Shown here piece by piece: positions 1 through 10,447 of a stretch of 40,874 nucleotides of DNA. The position numbers and the translations under genes are program-made. Numbering within the stretch: position 1 is the stretch's first letter; every line of letters begins with the position of its first letter. The notes under the pieces were generated by a model that saw only the letters and a program-made list of their open reading frames with translations, made no database searches and was not told the DNA's origin. This DNA comes from Saprolegnia diclina VS20 (lineage: Eukaryota; Oomycota; Saprolegniomycetes; Saprolegniales; Saprolegniaceae): positions 866,176-907,049 of the forward strand of contig NW_008246073.1 of NCBI RefSeq assembly GCF_000281045.1, read 5' to 3'.

Positions 1-1305
1 AATATCGCTGCATCCTGACGACAGGACGATACAAAGGGAATAGATAAATAAGTATTTCCTTGGCGTGTGTAGACGTCGCTACGCGAGAAGCTTGACGAAT
101 TGGTGATTGAATTGCAGCGGATCAAACTTTGTCATTTCTGGCCTGCCGATTGGCCATTAATGGACCAATGATACGTGGTGTATTTGGCTAAGCCAATCCT
201 ATTGCTCAAACCACGGCAAAATTAGTGGGATCAAAATTTTGTCCAGCCTCGGGACGGCAACAGCCACCAAGGTCGAGCCTGGTATCAAGGAGATGTATGT
301 ATGTCCCTTGCTCGTATGCTCGCGCGAGCATCAAGTGCTTTGACTCGTCTTAGGAGGCCTCGGGCTGCGGGCGTTCCGCGTGACGCGTCGTCACGGCCCT
401 TGGCACAAGCGCTACGGCGGTTGGTTACGCGGCAGGATTTAAGGAAATCCAGCTCATCCTTCATCGCGGATAGGCGCCAGTGACGCCGTGACGCGTAGCG
501 CTCACTAGGCTTTAGGACTTGTGGTGGACGGATGAACGAAAGGTATGGGAAATGGCTTTGGTCGATTTTACAAAGTGAGGCTACGGTGTCGGACTTCTTC
601 TCGCTCACTCGTCAGATTTGGCTCGAACTTGGTCAGTCGACGCGCATCGTTTTCATCTTGATAATGCCTATGATAACGAGGTATCTACAAGCGTAAATGT
701 ACCAACAAGTCGCCAGCACCCGCCAAGACGGTCGATGAGAGTCGAGTTGCAACGTGTCCTCTGGTCGTACGTCTGTTTTGCAACCAAGCTGACGCGCCAC
801 CAGTGGATCAACAGCGTCGCCACGAAAGCACATCGTTTCATCCGTCCGTGGCAACGTCGTACATCGACTGTGGCTCGGTGGCGTGGTTGCAGAGCATACT
901 TACGACAAGAGGCACACGGCGACTCGATATATGCCGGAAGCGACGACTTGGACCATGCCGTCGCACGCTGCGCGTCGAGGGGCGATGCGCGCGATGGATA
1001 CAATGGGCAACTGAGCCTTGTTGCTCCCATCTTGTTGCGTTCTAAACGGCCTCCACCGAAGCTGGCCTTCCCATCACTCCGCACCAGTGCTTGCCTGCAA
1101 CCCGAGCGCGCCACGTCATTCATGCCGCCACTGGATTGGCTCATGTTATCCATGCCACAGCCAATCAGATGCGGCCGCCATCGCATCCATTTCGTTGGCC
1201 ACCTTCAACGTCCTTCTTTGCACGAGTACCGGTAAATGGTCGAAGGGCAAGTTGCTGACGCTCGTCATTGTAGAAGAAGAGAAACACCCTCTTCAAACGG
1301 TCGGC
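1..1305. other. Gene-poor left edge with CCAAT motifs
   Basis: I could not assemble a convincing gene here. Several ATTGG/CCAAT pentamers lie in the first 250 bases (for example near 146, 163 and 193), which is typical of promoter DNA in this window. A 60-codon ATG frame at 301-483 encodes an Arg/Ala/Ser-rich peptide resembling a mitochondrial presequence, but it has no partner exon and may be chance. Frames at 618-1235 on both strands overlap each other and show no recognisable domain. Confidence 0.4.
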
Positions 1306-2782
1306 TTACTTTGACGTTGGGCAGTAGAAAGCCATGGAAGGCGCTTTTTGCCTTGGAAGGCGCGGTGTCGGAGGGTCGTCCAGGATGTCATCGCTGGCAG
1401 CGCAAGCAAGGTCCTGGATGCGCTTGAGGTCTACAAACGCTTGTGTCTGCGTGTCGACCTTGGGCGGTAGCGGGCATAGTTGCCAGTGCATGGACTTGAC
1501 CTTGCGCCACTCTGTCTCCATCGCCACGATGACGCCCGTGCTATGGTGCTCGACCGGCCGAAGCGACTGAATCACGGCTTGGGTCCGCGCTTGGAACGCC
1601 GCTTTTGCGTGCCGCTCGTGGGCTTCGATACGGTCGCGCTGTTGCTGGTCGCGACGCACCCGTGCCCGACGCTCGCGCACACTCAACGCTGTATCCTCGA
1701 GGCGTTCTTCTGCGCACAGTGTCTTGACAACGATCTCTGGCGCTACCTCGGTGGTCGCCGCCTCTTTGGCACGTTTCCGTATGGTCTTTGTGGATCCTTT
1801 GGCTTCGAGCATGGCGAGTGTCGCTTTCTTCTCTTTGACTAAACGCAGTGCAGCATGAGGCGAGACGTCGATAGCAACAAGAGGTACGCAAGGCCCGCTC
1901 AAGAAGCGCTAGCATCGCGTCGTTCTGGTAGTCGCGCGCCCAGTCCATGGCCGAGTTCTGGGACGTACCGCAGTCCTAGAGTCTCCAACTCACAGTATGG
2001 ACAAGTGGTGGCGTTTGGTACCTTTGTGACGGACGCGCCGTAGCGTAAGAGTAGCTTGAGCATCCCGACGTCTTGGTGCTTGGTAGCCCACCGAAGACAC
2101 GAAAACCCCGACTAGTGGGAGGTACGAAAACGTGGCTGCTCGAACAATGGACACCTTGTCGCACACGTCCAAGTCGGCGCCGCGCAAAACAAGGTATCGA
2201 AGAAGTGCCGAGCGCTGGCGTCGGCACGCGGCGCACACGGCCGTCTCTTGAATCTAGACTTGCACGATGACGACGTCAACTCGTGGTCGCACCACGTAGT
2301 ACCGTCGACGTCACGTTGATGTCGCCGTCGTAGTTTAAAAACATGTGCACGAAGAAGAGCCAGCCATGCTACCAGAACAGCGTCGCATCCTTCTCCTACG
2401 CGGTAGTATGAGGTTATCGTACCGCAGCCGCGTGGACGATGGGGGGGACGCCCTAATATGCTGCTTCGTGAGGTGACACAATCAAGCCGTGTTGACGAAC
2501 CGAGTCGTCGCGCTCGTTGACATCGTAGCCGCGCTGGAGCAAGCGCCTATCAGAACTAGAATGTCGATACATGCGTACTAGTATGATGCAATGACAAAAC
2601 CAGATCGTAAAGCGGTCACTGAGGCTCAGCGGTACGCGCTGGTGGCTCAGCTTGTGCATCGCATACGAGAGAAGGTTGGACTGCTCGAGAAGGCCGCGCT
2701 CGCGAATGTACTTGTTCTCGGCGATGCGTCGCTTCCACTTGGCGAGCTGGCGCGCCTCGTCGTCGTAGCTGCCGTCGGTCAT
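1306..2782 (-). CDS. Ankyrin-repeat protein, 8 exons
   Basis: An intact 380-residue protein is obtained by joining exons 2782-2601, 2555-2501, 2452-2423, 2368-2303, 2253-2155, 2111-2022, 1975-1888 and 1838-1306; all seven introns are 43-54 nt and GT...AG. Residues about 1-60 are charged and helical. About 65-205 hold four to five ankyrin repeats, visible as GYDVNERDDSGVPPIVHAAA, LLRYLVLRGADLDVCDK, LRWATKHQDVGMLKLLLRYG and MDWARDYQNDAMLALLE. About 205-300 is Lys/Arg/Glu-rich and probably coiled coil; the tail is Pro-rich. Ankyrin repeats bind other proteins, so no enzymatic role can be claimed. The start was chosen as the first ATG giving continuous coding sequence. It is divergent from the dihydrouridine synthase gene, 319 bp away. 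Read unspliced the gene looks broken; spliced it is intact. Confidence 0.8.
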
Positions 2783-3101
2783 GAGGATTGATTTGACACG
2801 CCAAAGATAGGTGTCGCAACCGGATAGATGGTGCATTATACGGACAAGGGCTGGGATTGGCTCGGTGATTTGGCTAGAATCACGCAAATTGGCTGCTGTG
2901 TCGTTGGGACAGCGACGCCAAGTATCCTGCCACCCGGCCAAAGCCAAAAGACATGTTTTTCGTTGTCGTACTTGAAAGTACTATGTGCTCTAGGCGAGTT
3001 TGACCGTCCATGCATCTTCTGTGTGCTTATCTGCGTCGGCTGGTTGCGTGTATTTAGTGGCGAGGCAGGATTGGTCGCCATGGTCACATTTTTGGACCAC
3101 G
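2783..3101. promoter_or_regulatory. Shared divergent promoter region, ankyrin / DUS genes
   Basis: These 319 bases separate the start codons of two genes transcribed away from each other, so both promoters must lie here or overlap the coding sequence. An ATTGG pentamer occurs near 2857 and an AATTGG near 2887. No clear TATA box is visible. Assignment rests on position rather than on a proven element. Confidence 0.45.
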
Positions 3102-4223
3102 ATGAGCGCGCCGTCGTCGACGTTCTGGCAGGACCTTGGACGTCCGATATACGTGGCATCGCCGATGGTCGACCAGTCCGAGTACGCGTTCCGGCAGCTC
3201 TGCCGCCAGTACGGAGCGCAGCTGTGCTACACGCCGATGCTACACGCCAAGGTCTTCCTCTCGGACACGACGTACCAAGCCCAGCGGCTCGACATCATGG
3301 CCGACGAAGGTCCTACGATCGTCCAGTTTGCTGGCGACAACCCCAAGATACTGCTAGCTGCCGCCAAAGTCGTCGAGGGCTGTGCAACCGCTGTCGACCT
3401 CAACTTGGGTTGCCCGCAACCCATTGCGCGCAAGGGCCATTACGGCTCGTACCTTCTGCGCGAGGCAAACACGATTGTCGACATTCTCCAGTGCTGGACT
3501 CAGAACTTGTCAATTCCCGCCACGTGCAAGATCCGTATCATCGATGAAGGCAGCGCGGACCCTACGAACCGTGGTCTCCAAGCCACGTTGCGGCTCGTGG
3601 ATCAGATCGAAGCTGCCGGTGCCGCTGCAATTACAGTACACGGACGCAACCGCGTCATGAGCGGCAAGAAAATGGGGCGTGCTGACTGGGCGGCGATCGC
3701 GGCTATCAAAGCGCGCGTCTCGATCCCGGTCGTCGCCAACGGCAACATTGAAACGTTCGATGACGTGGCAGCGTGTAGGGCCGCGACGGGTGCCGACGCG
3801 GTCATGTCGGCGGAGGCGCTTCTCGAGAACCCAGCGCTCTTTAGCGGCCGGGACGTGAGTCCGTTTCAGCTCGCACGCGAGTACTTGGGCCTGGCGACCG
3901 CGTCGCCCCTCGTGGGCGTCAATTTTCACCGGACCGAGAAGGCCCATGTGGTTCGCATGCTGCATGCACCCATGCGTCAGCTCGCCCGGGCGTCCGTCAT
4001 GGATGCCACCGCGCTCTTGGCCGCAACGCAGTCACTTCCCGAGCTCATGGACGCTGTCGCAACCATCGAGACGGCGGCCGAAACGTTGTCGATACCGCAC
4101 GTGCGAGGCGCGGACGCGTGGTACCGGCGGCACCGTGTCGATGCCGATAACAACGCGAGTCGGTCGGCACGCAAAGACATCCAGCGGCAATGGCTTGCCG
4201 GTGGCTTGCGACTCACCCGATGA
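3102..4223 (+). CDS. DUS1: tRNA-dihydrouridine synthase, Dus1-like
   Basis: Single-exon 373-residue enzyme of the FMN-dependent Dus family, which reduces uridine to dihydrouridine in the tRNA D-loop; Dus1 members act on U16/U17 with NADPH. Visible family features, in order: PMVDQSEYAFR (residues about 21-31), NLGCP with the catalytic cysteine near 104, VHGR near 179-182, ANGNI near 212-216, and the flavin-phosphate segment MSAEALLENPALF near 235-247. The ATG at 3102 was preferred because it lies about 20 residues before the first conserved motif; the frame stays open further upstream but with no ATG there. The C-terminal 120 residues are less conserved and end in basic residues. Subtype Dus1 rather than Dus3 is inferred from the absence of zinc-finger regions and from overall length. 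Confidence 0.92.
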   Translation: MSAPSSTFWQDLGRPIYVASPMVDQSEYAFRQLCRQYGAQLCYTPMLHAKVFLSDTTYQAQRLDIMADEGPTIVQFAGDNPKILLAAAKVVEGCATAVDLNLGCPQPIARKGHYGSYLLREANTIVDILQCWTQNLSIPATCKIRIIDEGSADPTNRGLQATLRLVDQIEAAGAAAITVHGRNRVMSGKKMGRADWAAIAAIKARVSIPVVANGNIETFDDVAACRAATGADAVMSAEALLENPALFSGRDVSPFQLAREYLGLATASPLVGVNFHRTEKAHVVRMLHAPMRQLARASVMDATALLAATQSLPELMDAVATIETAAETLSIPHVRGADAWYRRHRVDADNNASRSARKDIQRQWLAGGLRLTR

Positions 4224-5376
4224 CTAATGAAGAATTCCATGTACTTTGACGCGTCATGTGCGATCGAACCCTGGGTGGCAGCTGCGCTTGCCGTCACTTG
4301 ACGTTGGTCTTGCGTCGTGTCCTCTGCGCTGCGCGCGCGTGGCACTGGCGATCAAAGCGCGTCTCCAACAAGCGCATCCCACGCTTAAATGGAAAGTAGC
4401 GTCGTACTGTACGAGGCTGTTAATGGCGAAGCCGCCTGCATACTAGTATGATGCAAGATTCGAGCGCATACGCATGTGACCGTCGATGTATTACACCTTG
4501 GACCTTGAAGCTGCGACTCTGGCGACTGGGGATTCCGTAGCTGGATGGCACCGGCCCACTTGGATGCTCCCTGGCTCCACCTGGCACGCCACGGTGATTT
4601 CTCACGTGTGAAATATAGATTGCCACCGACCAGTCGTGTCTCTGTAAACCGGGCCACCAACAAACCAGCTCTGGCACGTCGCAGCCCAGGATCTTCTCAT
4701 TGCCTTCTCCTTCGTCGACGTCTCCGTCGTTTGCATGCGACGATCGAGGCGTCTTCGCATGTGTACTCAGGCAGACGACGTAGCATCATCGTTGGCATCA
4801 TTCGCCTCACAATCGACATTGGCCTCCATGCACAGATGACGGAAGGCATATCGCCAGTGGCATCCCACTCCATGGTGACCGTGGCCGTCACGTTGCGAGC
4901 GAGCCATTAGTCTACGAGAATCGAAAGGGCCGAACGAACGTGTCCGAACGTCGTCCTATAAACTCTTGGTGCGTCGTCATGCAGAAGCCTCTTGCCCGAG
5001 CCAGAGGCTGGACACGACGTGGTCCGAGTCTGCGTCAACAGCAATTTCTTGCGATCGATTTAGCGCAAAGATCACATCGCAGCACCAGTCTCCACAGCGT
5101 CTCCAGTGTCTCCACGACGCCTTCGTGTCGCACCGGAAACACACGTGAAAAAACATTTTGAAAACACACGTCATTTTTCACGCGGAAGCCCCGCTGCTGG
5201 CTAATGTCGTGGTCGAGTATTTTATATATGACGCGTTTGTATGCCTATGGAAAGAAATACATTAAAATAGCGCGCGGTCTCCTACGACGGTGTAGCGCGT
5301 GGCAGCTGGCGCTGAAGAATTGCATGGAGTAGGACGTCGAGGTCCATTTTCGCTTCGTCCTCGCAATACGAGGCCC
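4224..5376. other. Intergenic region, no confident gene
   Basis: The 1.15 kb between the DUS stop and the FYVE start has only short, unlike-coding frames. It holds a CACGTG palindrome near 4603, a 16-base stretch at 4441-4456 that is identical to part of an ankyrin-gene intron, and a run of arginine codons on the minus strand near 4700-4730. The last 150 bases are A/T-rich, with TTTTATATATGACG near 5219 and AAATACATTAAAATAG near 5256, and are the likely promoter of the FYVE gene. Confidence 0.4.
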
Positions 5377-6987
5377 ATGGAAGCCAACCTCATGGACGAC
5401 CTCGAGAGCCAAGCGCGGACGTCATTGAGCCTCTTCAGCTTTGGCGACGTGGGCGAGTACACGCTGCTGTCGCAGTCGACGACGAGCGCGAGCAAGCTGC
5501 GCCTCGAAGAGCGCGTCGTCAAGCGCGGCGGCGAGACGACCTTGTACCTCGTGCGGTCGACGGTCTTTGTGGCCGCCGAGCTCCATGAGCTTCTTCCGAT
5601 CCTCATCAACTCGGAGAAGACCGCCATGAACGACGCCGTCCAATTCTTCTTTGGCGGCAAGCACCGCCATTGCACCCAAGTGTATCGGCAGAAGCGGGAC
5701 ACAGGCGTCGCGAGCCTCAAGCGCGTGATTGCCGACCAGGGCACGATCCTCAAGAGTCGCTGGCAGTGCTCGTTCCTCGACTTTGAAGGCACGCTCGTGC
5801 CCGATTGGCGCGACGACTATGCATCGCAGCCCAAGCCCGACATGTTTGTGCGCGTCATGCAGTCGTCGTCGCTCCTAGACGACCCGCCAACGCACCCGCT
5901 GCCCGCCAACACGAAGCTCAAGTCGATCTCACCGCGAGGCGTCATGGTGCGCAAGGTGCCCAACCCGTCCTTGAACCCGTCCGACGCGCCATTGGGTGTC
6001 GAGGTGCAGTTTGTCGTCTCGTTTCTCGAGACGGCGCTCATCAACTTGCCGCGTCGGAGCCGATATCAAAAGCTCGTCGCGCAAATGGCCAAGCTCGAAG
6101 ACGTGGTCGTGAGCCGCCGCCTCAGTCGAACGTTCCGCGACCGGAAGCTCAACCCGCTCCACCCGCAAATTCAAAACTGGGTTGCCAACGACAACCGGAC
6201 CACGTGCCACATTTGCAACGCAAAGTTTCATTTTTCCAAGCGGCGCCACCACTGCCGGCTCTGCGGTGAGATCGCGTGCGATGCGTGCTCGCCGAAAATG
6301 GAGGTCTGGCTCCCGTACAAGTCGGCGCCGACCGCCGTCCGCATCTGCACCGACTGCGTTCACGCGCAGCAAGCCGACGACGACGAGGACGTGGCCACGG
6401 CCACGCTTGCCAAGTCGAAAAACGTCAACGTCTCGGTCTTTGATACGATCTACGACGCCATGTACTGCAACAACCAGAGCTTCAAGGACCGCCCGATCGA
6501 GCGCGACCTCCGAGGCACCGCGTCGTCGTCGCCATCGTCCTCGAGCGAGCTCGGCGACGACGTTGCAGAGAGCGTGTCGCTTCTGGACCTGAACCTGCAC
6601 CTCGCGCCGCCGCTTGACGAGAAGGGAGATGCGTGCAAGTGCTGCCGCGACCTCCTCGGTGCTGTCCGGTACGGCTGCTCCATGTGCACGGGTGTTGTCT
6701 GCGGGTCGTGCAACCTCCAAGTGCACGGCAACGACGGCGTCGAGAACCTCTGTCGCATTTGCGTCGGGAAGGACTCGGTCACGCAGCTCCTCACGCGCTC
6801 GGACAAGGGCCTTCGCCACTCGATCAACGTCGGCGGCTTGGACGGCCGCCGGCGCAGTAGCAGCAGCAACGCCGTGCTCTCGCAGTCGGCGCGTCCGCAC
6901 CGGTCGCGTCTCTCGTCCGTCTTTTCGCACTCGGACCCGTCTCGGCACCTCACGTCGTCGCCGCCCACGTCGTGGGTCACGTCGTAG
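5377..6987 (+). CDS. START-like / FYVE zinc-finger protein
   Basis: Single-exon protein of 536 residues. Residues about 1-260 resemble the START-like lipid-binding module that many oomycete FYVE proteins carry (inference from layout). The FYVE finger is at about 268-335: a WVAND start, CHIC near 277-280, the basic phosphoinositide-binding core KRRHHCRLCG near 288-297, CDAC near 301-304, and a RICTDC end. FYVE fingers bind phosphatidylinositol-3-phosphate on endosomes, so recruitment to endosomal membrane is the likely role. A second cysteine cluster near 418-465 (CKCCRDLL, CSMCTGVVCGSC, CRIC) looks like an additional zinc-binding fold. The tail is Ser/Arg-rich. The ATG at 5377 follows a plausible promoter; 5392 is an alternative start. 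The gene is convergent with PIG-V. Confidence 0.88.
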   Translation: MEANLMDDLESQARTSLSLFSFGDVGEYTLLSQSTTSASKLRLEERVVKRGGETTLYLVRSTVFVAAELHELLPILINSEKTAMNDAVQFFFGGKHRHCTQVYRQKRDTGVASLKRVIADQGTILKSRWQCSFLDFEGTLVPDWRDDYASQPKPDMFVRVMQSSSLLDDPPTHPLPANTKLKSISPRGVMVRKVPNPSLNPSDAPLGVEVQFVVSFLETALINLPRRSRYQKLVAQMAKLEDVVVSRRLSRTFRDRKLNPLHPQIQNWVANDNRTTCHICNAKFHFSKRRHHCRLCGEIACDACSPKMEVWLPYKSAPTAVRICTDCVHAQQADDDEDVATATLAKSKNVNVSVFDTIYDAMYCNNQSFKDRPIERDLRGTASSSPSSSSELGDDVAESVSLLDLNLHLAPPLDEKGDACKCCRDLLGAVRYGCSMCTGVVCGSCNLQVHGNDGVENLCRICVGKDSVTQLLTRSDKGLRHSINVGGLDGRRRSSSSNAVLSQSARPHRSRLSSVFSHSDPSRHLTSSPPTSWVTS

Positions 6988-7258
6988 CTTTGTTTTCTTT
7001 TGCGTTTTATTTAATTTCAAACTCTGTACGTTGCAAGCCGCTGTTTTATCCACTGGAAACTGCACCACAAGGGAAGTACCTGTCGAAGCCCGAACAGTCT
7101 ACCGAGCAGCCCATGAACCCAGCTCCTGTACGAGAGGCCACACCAACTAGATGCTCTTCAACTAGAGCCAACAGCAGTAGCAGCCCTGAGGAGTGATGTA
7201 GTAGCTGCCGATTCAAGTGCGATTTACAGGTCTAGAAATCGTTCTCATGACGAAATCC
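6988..7258. other. Convergent intergenic gap
   Basis: These 271 bases lie between the stop codons of the FYVE and PIG-V genes. The first 60 bases after the FYVE stop are T-rich and probably carry its 3' untranslated region and cleavage site. Nothing else is recognisable. Confidence 0.4.
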
Positions 7259-8900
7259 TCAAGTCCACGGATAAAACGACGGGAAGAGGACTGCGCCGAG
7301 AACGCTAAAGCCAAGCGCATACAGCAGAAGCCCCTTGCTCGCCGTCGGGTGCGTCATCGAGAGGTGGCCCGCAGCCCAAAAGATCGGCGGGTTGGCACAG
7401 AGGAACCGCGTCAGCACCTAATAGTTGCATATGAGAGACGTGGCATCCATCCAAGCGCGCGTACTTGGATGTGGAGCACGACAAGGGCATTTGCAAGCAG
7501 GAAGGCGAGATGCGCCATGTAGGGCTGCAGCGGCGACGGCAGCACCACGGCGGCAGAACGCGTCCGTGGACGCCAGTACGACAGCAGCGCGTACGACGAG
7601 AGGAGCAACATCGGCGTCGCCAGCGCAAAGTTGGGGATCTAGATCGTTCAACTTGAAGTGAGTTTCACATGTGAACGAGCGATCTTTCGACCTGCTTCAG
7701 TTGGTAGTAGGCAAACGGGCCAACGCCCCAGTACTCTTTCTGAATAAACATGTACATGGCCGAGACGTTGGGCACGACGTTGGCGCACCACGGCCGATCG
7801 ATGGCGAGCTTGGACGTGAGGCCGACAAGAGATCTAGAGCAACACCGATACGGATGACGTCTTGCATTAGACGTACGCAAAAGATGCCGTGTACGGCGAC
7901 AAGGACGGGCAGTAGGCGGCAATACCAAACGCAAAGTAGACCAGTTGGGGCCCAATGGCCACGACGCCGAGCAGCGCAGTGACGACCCAGTAGCGCAGAA
8001 ACGAAATGAGCGCTTGGGTTGGCGAGGGCGACGCGAGAAGGCGGTAGTAGGCAATGTACACTACGCCACAGCAGGATGCTATACCCGTAGAGGAACCGAG
8101 ACGTACGAGACAAAAGAATGCCGTTGGAGCGCGTGGCGGACGACAGGCCAAACAGGATCGCGCTCAGCACGAGGTACAGCGTCGAGGACCGATGCGGCGC
8201 CGACGTGCGGTAGAGCTCGAGGTAGTACATGCCACCAAAGCTCAGGACGCACATCAAGCTAGGACCGTGTGAGGCGCGGTCGACGAGATGGCAAGGCTAC
8301 CTCTCACTGTAGCACGACGACATAAAGATGCCAGAGGGGCAAAAGCAAAAGAAGATGGCCGAGCGGCGCGCCAACGTCTCGTTCTGGAGAAGCTACCAGT
8401 GAGAGCATGAGCACGACAGTACCGGCGATGAAGCGCAGGATACCAGTTGCCCGAGACGGTAGAGGTAGCGCGCGGCAAGGACAAAGCTCACGTTGCTGTC
8501 ATCAAGGTGCGTTAGCATGATCGCGGGACGACGATGGTGGTTGCACGTACCTGATGCACCAGCCTGCCACCAAGATGGCCGTTTGCGGAGCGCAGAACGG
8601 GGCAAGAAGCACGCTGCGCCATGGCGAAGTGAGCTAAAGATGAGCTAGGCGATTGTACCTGGCGTAGCGTGCCAGGAGGCCAAAGAGCGGAAAGAACGCA
8701 TGGGTGTTCTCGTAGCCGTAGCCATCGGCTGCCATGTCGACGTAGTAGACGCCGTCCCATGTGGCAAAGGCGCGGAAGATGGACGAAGACGTTGCAGATG
8801 TATCGTAGGGCGTGATGAGGTACGCGCTGATCATCGCCATGGTCGAGACCCATGCCCGCGAGAGGACCGCGATGGCAACGATGTTGGCCTCCTTGCCCAT
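7259..8900 (-). CDS. PIGV: GPI mannosyltransferase 2 (PIG-V)
   Basis: Nine exons (8900-8659, 8613-8551, 8495-8444, 8392-8301, 8258-8107, 8060-7877, 7833-7692, 7638-7465, 7417-7259) give a 419-residue hydrophobic protein with many membrane spans. PIG-V adds the second mannose to the glycosylphosphatidylinositol anchor precursor on the lumenal side of the ER, using dolichol-phosphate-mannose. Diagnostic stretches are visible: TWDGVYYVDMAADGYGYE near residues 47-64 followed by AFFPL, then SNVSFVLAARYLYRLG, PSGIFMSSCYSES, GLSSATRSNGI, and near the end MFIQKEYWGVGPFAYYQLKQ running into IPNFALATP. Introns are 42-55 nt. It diverges from the COMM-domain gene with 313 bp between starts. Identity is strong because conserved family segments are restored exactly across several splice junctions. 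Confidence 0.92.
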
Positions 8901-9213
8901 GGTGCAAGCTTCCTGCAAAACTGTGCCAACACTTTTTACGTGCAAATACAGCTTTCTTAAATAGTATGAATCTGCCTGCATCGGTCTTTGATACGCGACA
9001 GCTTTGCCCAGCGACCATGCTAGCAGCAATGAGTGGCGTTGCATTGGGCATCCCTTGGTGCTTTCCAAGGACTTGTGCAAAGGGATTGTGCTGTCAACTT
9101 GCGGCCGATGCTGGTTGCGAGCCGGGGTAGAATCGTACACTATATACATACGAAGTGTGTGAATGTTTGTGATGGGCAGTATTTGGTGTGCTCGAAAGAT
9201 ACAACGGGCGAAG
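8901..9213. promoter_or_regulatory. Shared divergent promoter, PIG-V / COMM-domain genes
   Basis: This 313-bp gap separates two start codons pointing away from each other. It contains A/T-rich TTTTTACGTG and TTTCTTAAATAG stretches near 8934-8960 and ACACTATATACATACG near 9137. The last is a reasonable TATA-like element for the plus-strand gene. No individual element is proven. Confidence 0.4.
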
Positions 9214-9905
9214 ATGGCAGCACGCACGCGGCCGTCCATGACAGCGGACCGCCTGGAGGTCATTCTGCACGATGCATGTGATGCCATGGGGAGAGGCGAA
9301 GCCCCTCGGTCCGAGACGTGGCTCGCGTACATCCTCGAGGCCATGGCCACGCCTGCCGACGAGGTACGAAGCGACCTGCAGCTCGATGGCACGCCTCTAT
9401 CTGGGCTAGCACGAAGCCCTCGCTGGGCGCTTTGGCGTGCCCGCTGATGTAGCCAAGACGGCGCATGATATTCTGGAGGCGCGCAAGCCCGACGTGCATC
9501 GGTACCTCGTGCGCCAAGCGATTGCATTGACGCCGACGCACCTTGTCAGCTTCGACTACACGGTTCGGGTAGGCTACGTCTCGTTTTGGGATGCGTCGGT
9601 TGTGACGCCTTGTAGCTTGTCATGACGAGCAGCACGCTCCACGGAGTGCTCTACCCCGTTCTCGTGCTCCTGCTCTTGCTCCAAGATGCCAACGGTGCCC
9701 AGCGCGAGGTAGTCCATTCCTTCCGAGCGCTTTCGTGGTCATCTCATGGGCAGTCAGGTGCGCTTTGAGATGACGAAAGATCAAGTAGATGATCTACTTG
9801 CAGAATTCGACACGATTGAGAAGGTACATTCTGACCAACAAAGCCGTGACGAGTGTGCATCAACTGTAGACCCTCTCGGGCGTCATGCCGCAAGACGTTG
9901 TCTAG
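9214..9905 (+). CDS. COMM-domain protein, 5 exons
   Basis: Exons 9214-9363, 9410-9568, 9616-9708, 9758-9823 and 9870-9905 give 167 residues. The N-terminal half is helical. The C-terminal half matches the COMM domain layout: a LVSFDYTVR strand, a central hydrophobic strand VLYPVLVLLLLLQ, and a final VRFEMTKDQVDDLLAEFDTI helix, like the conserved leucine-rich helix ending COMMD proteins. COMMD proteins form the Commander complex with CCDC22/CCDC93, acting in endosomal cargo recycling and cullin-ligase regulation. Which paralogue this is cannot be decided by eye. An in-frame second ATG lies at 9238. The gene is convergent with SFT2, the stop codons being under 50 bp apart. Confidence 0.75.
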
Positions 9906-9951
9906 CAGTAGCCAGCCCAACATACTTGCAATACATCAAGTTTGTATCAAG

Positions 9952-10447
9952 TTAGCCAAACGCAAAGTGGAGGCAAGCGCGGAGGCCGGCTTGTGCCTTG
10001 GGAAAGTAGCTGAGGCAGTACCACGTGAGCGCACAGCACTGCACAAAGACGGAGAAGAACACAAAGATCGAGCGAAACCAGAGACCTGGGCAGAGCGCAA
10101 AGACGAGCGTGAGCCCAATCGTCGAGAGGTACGCAGTGAAGCAGGGCAGTCGGTTTTTCTCTTGGAGGTTGGCCCACTGCTGGCGCGGCCCCGCAAGGAA
10201 GAGCGTCGAGAGCATAATGATAAGCGACCCAAACGAGTAGAGCACGCCAAACGCCGCCATCGACAGTGGCAGCCTACAGAACATGAGCTCATGGACGTGC
10301 AGTTTGGTCGACGTACACGAAGAATGAGACGAGGAAGAGCACGAGGCCAAGACCGAGCGTCATTAGGAACCGATGCGTGTTGCGCGCATCCTGCGCTGGC
10401 GCCTCGTCGTTGCGCAAGAAAGACTCCTTGAGCGTCGTGGGTAGCAT
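9952..10447 (-). CDS. SFT2-family vesicle transport protein
   Basis: Two exons (10447-10317 and 10273-9952, with a 43-nt intron) encode 150 residues with four predicted membrane segments and a short cytosolic N-terminus. The segment AFGVLYSFGSLIIMLSTLFL, followed by GPRQQW and then CALTWYCLSYFPKAQAGL, matches the SFT2/Got1-like family of small Golgi proteins involved in endosome-to-Golgi vesicle fusion. The ATG at 10447 begins MLPTTLKESFLRNDE, a typical polar lead before the first membrane span. It is convergent with the COMM-domain gene. The family call is confident; the exact paralogue (SFT2A/B/C) is not. Confidence 0.85.

Noticed and set aside
1306-2782. Ankyrin gene as a pseudogene with several frameshifts
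   Set aside because: In-frame stops and frame changes all disappear when seven 43-54-nt GT...AG introns are removed, leaving one 380-codon frame.
4697-4891. Minus-strand frame ending in a run of arginines
   Set aside because: The start is not an ATG, the run comes from a CGA/CGT triplet tract, and no neighbouring exon supports it.
5929-7068. 379-codon frame antisense to the FYVE gene
   Set aside because: Arg/Val/Ala-rich composition and full overlap with a well-supported gene.
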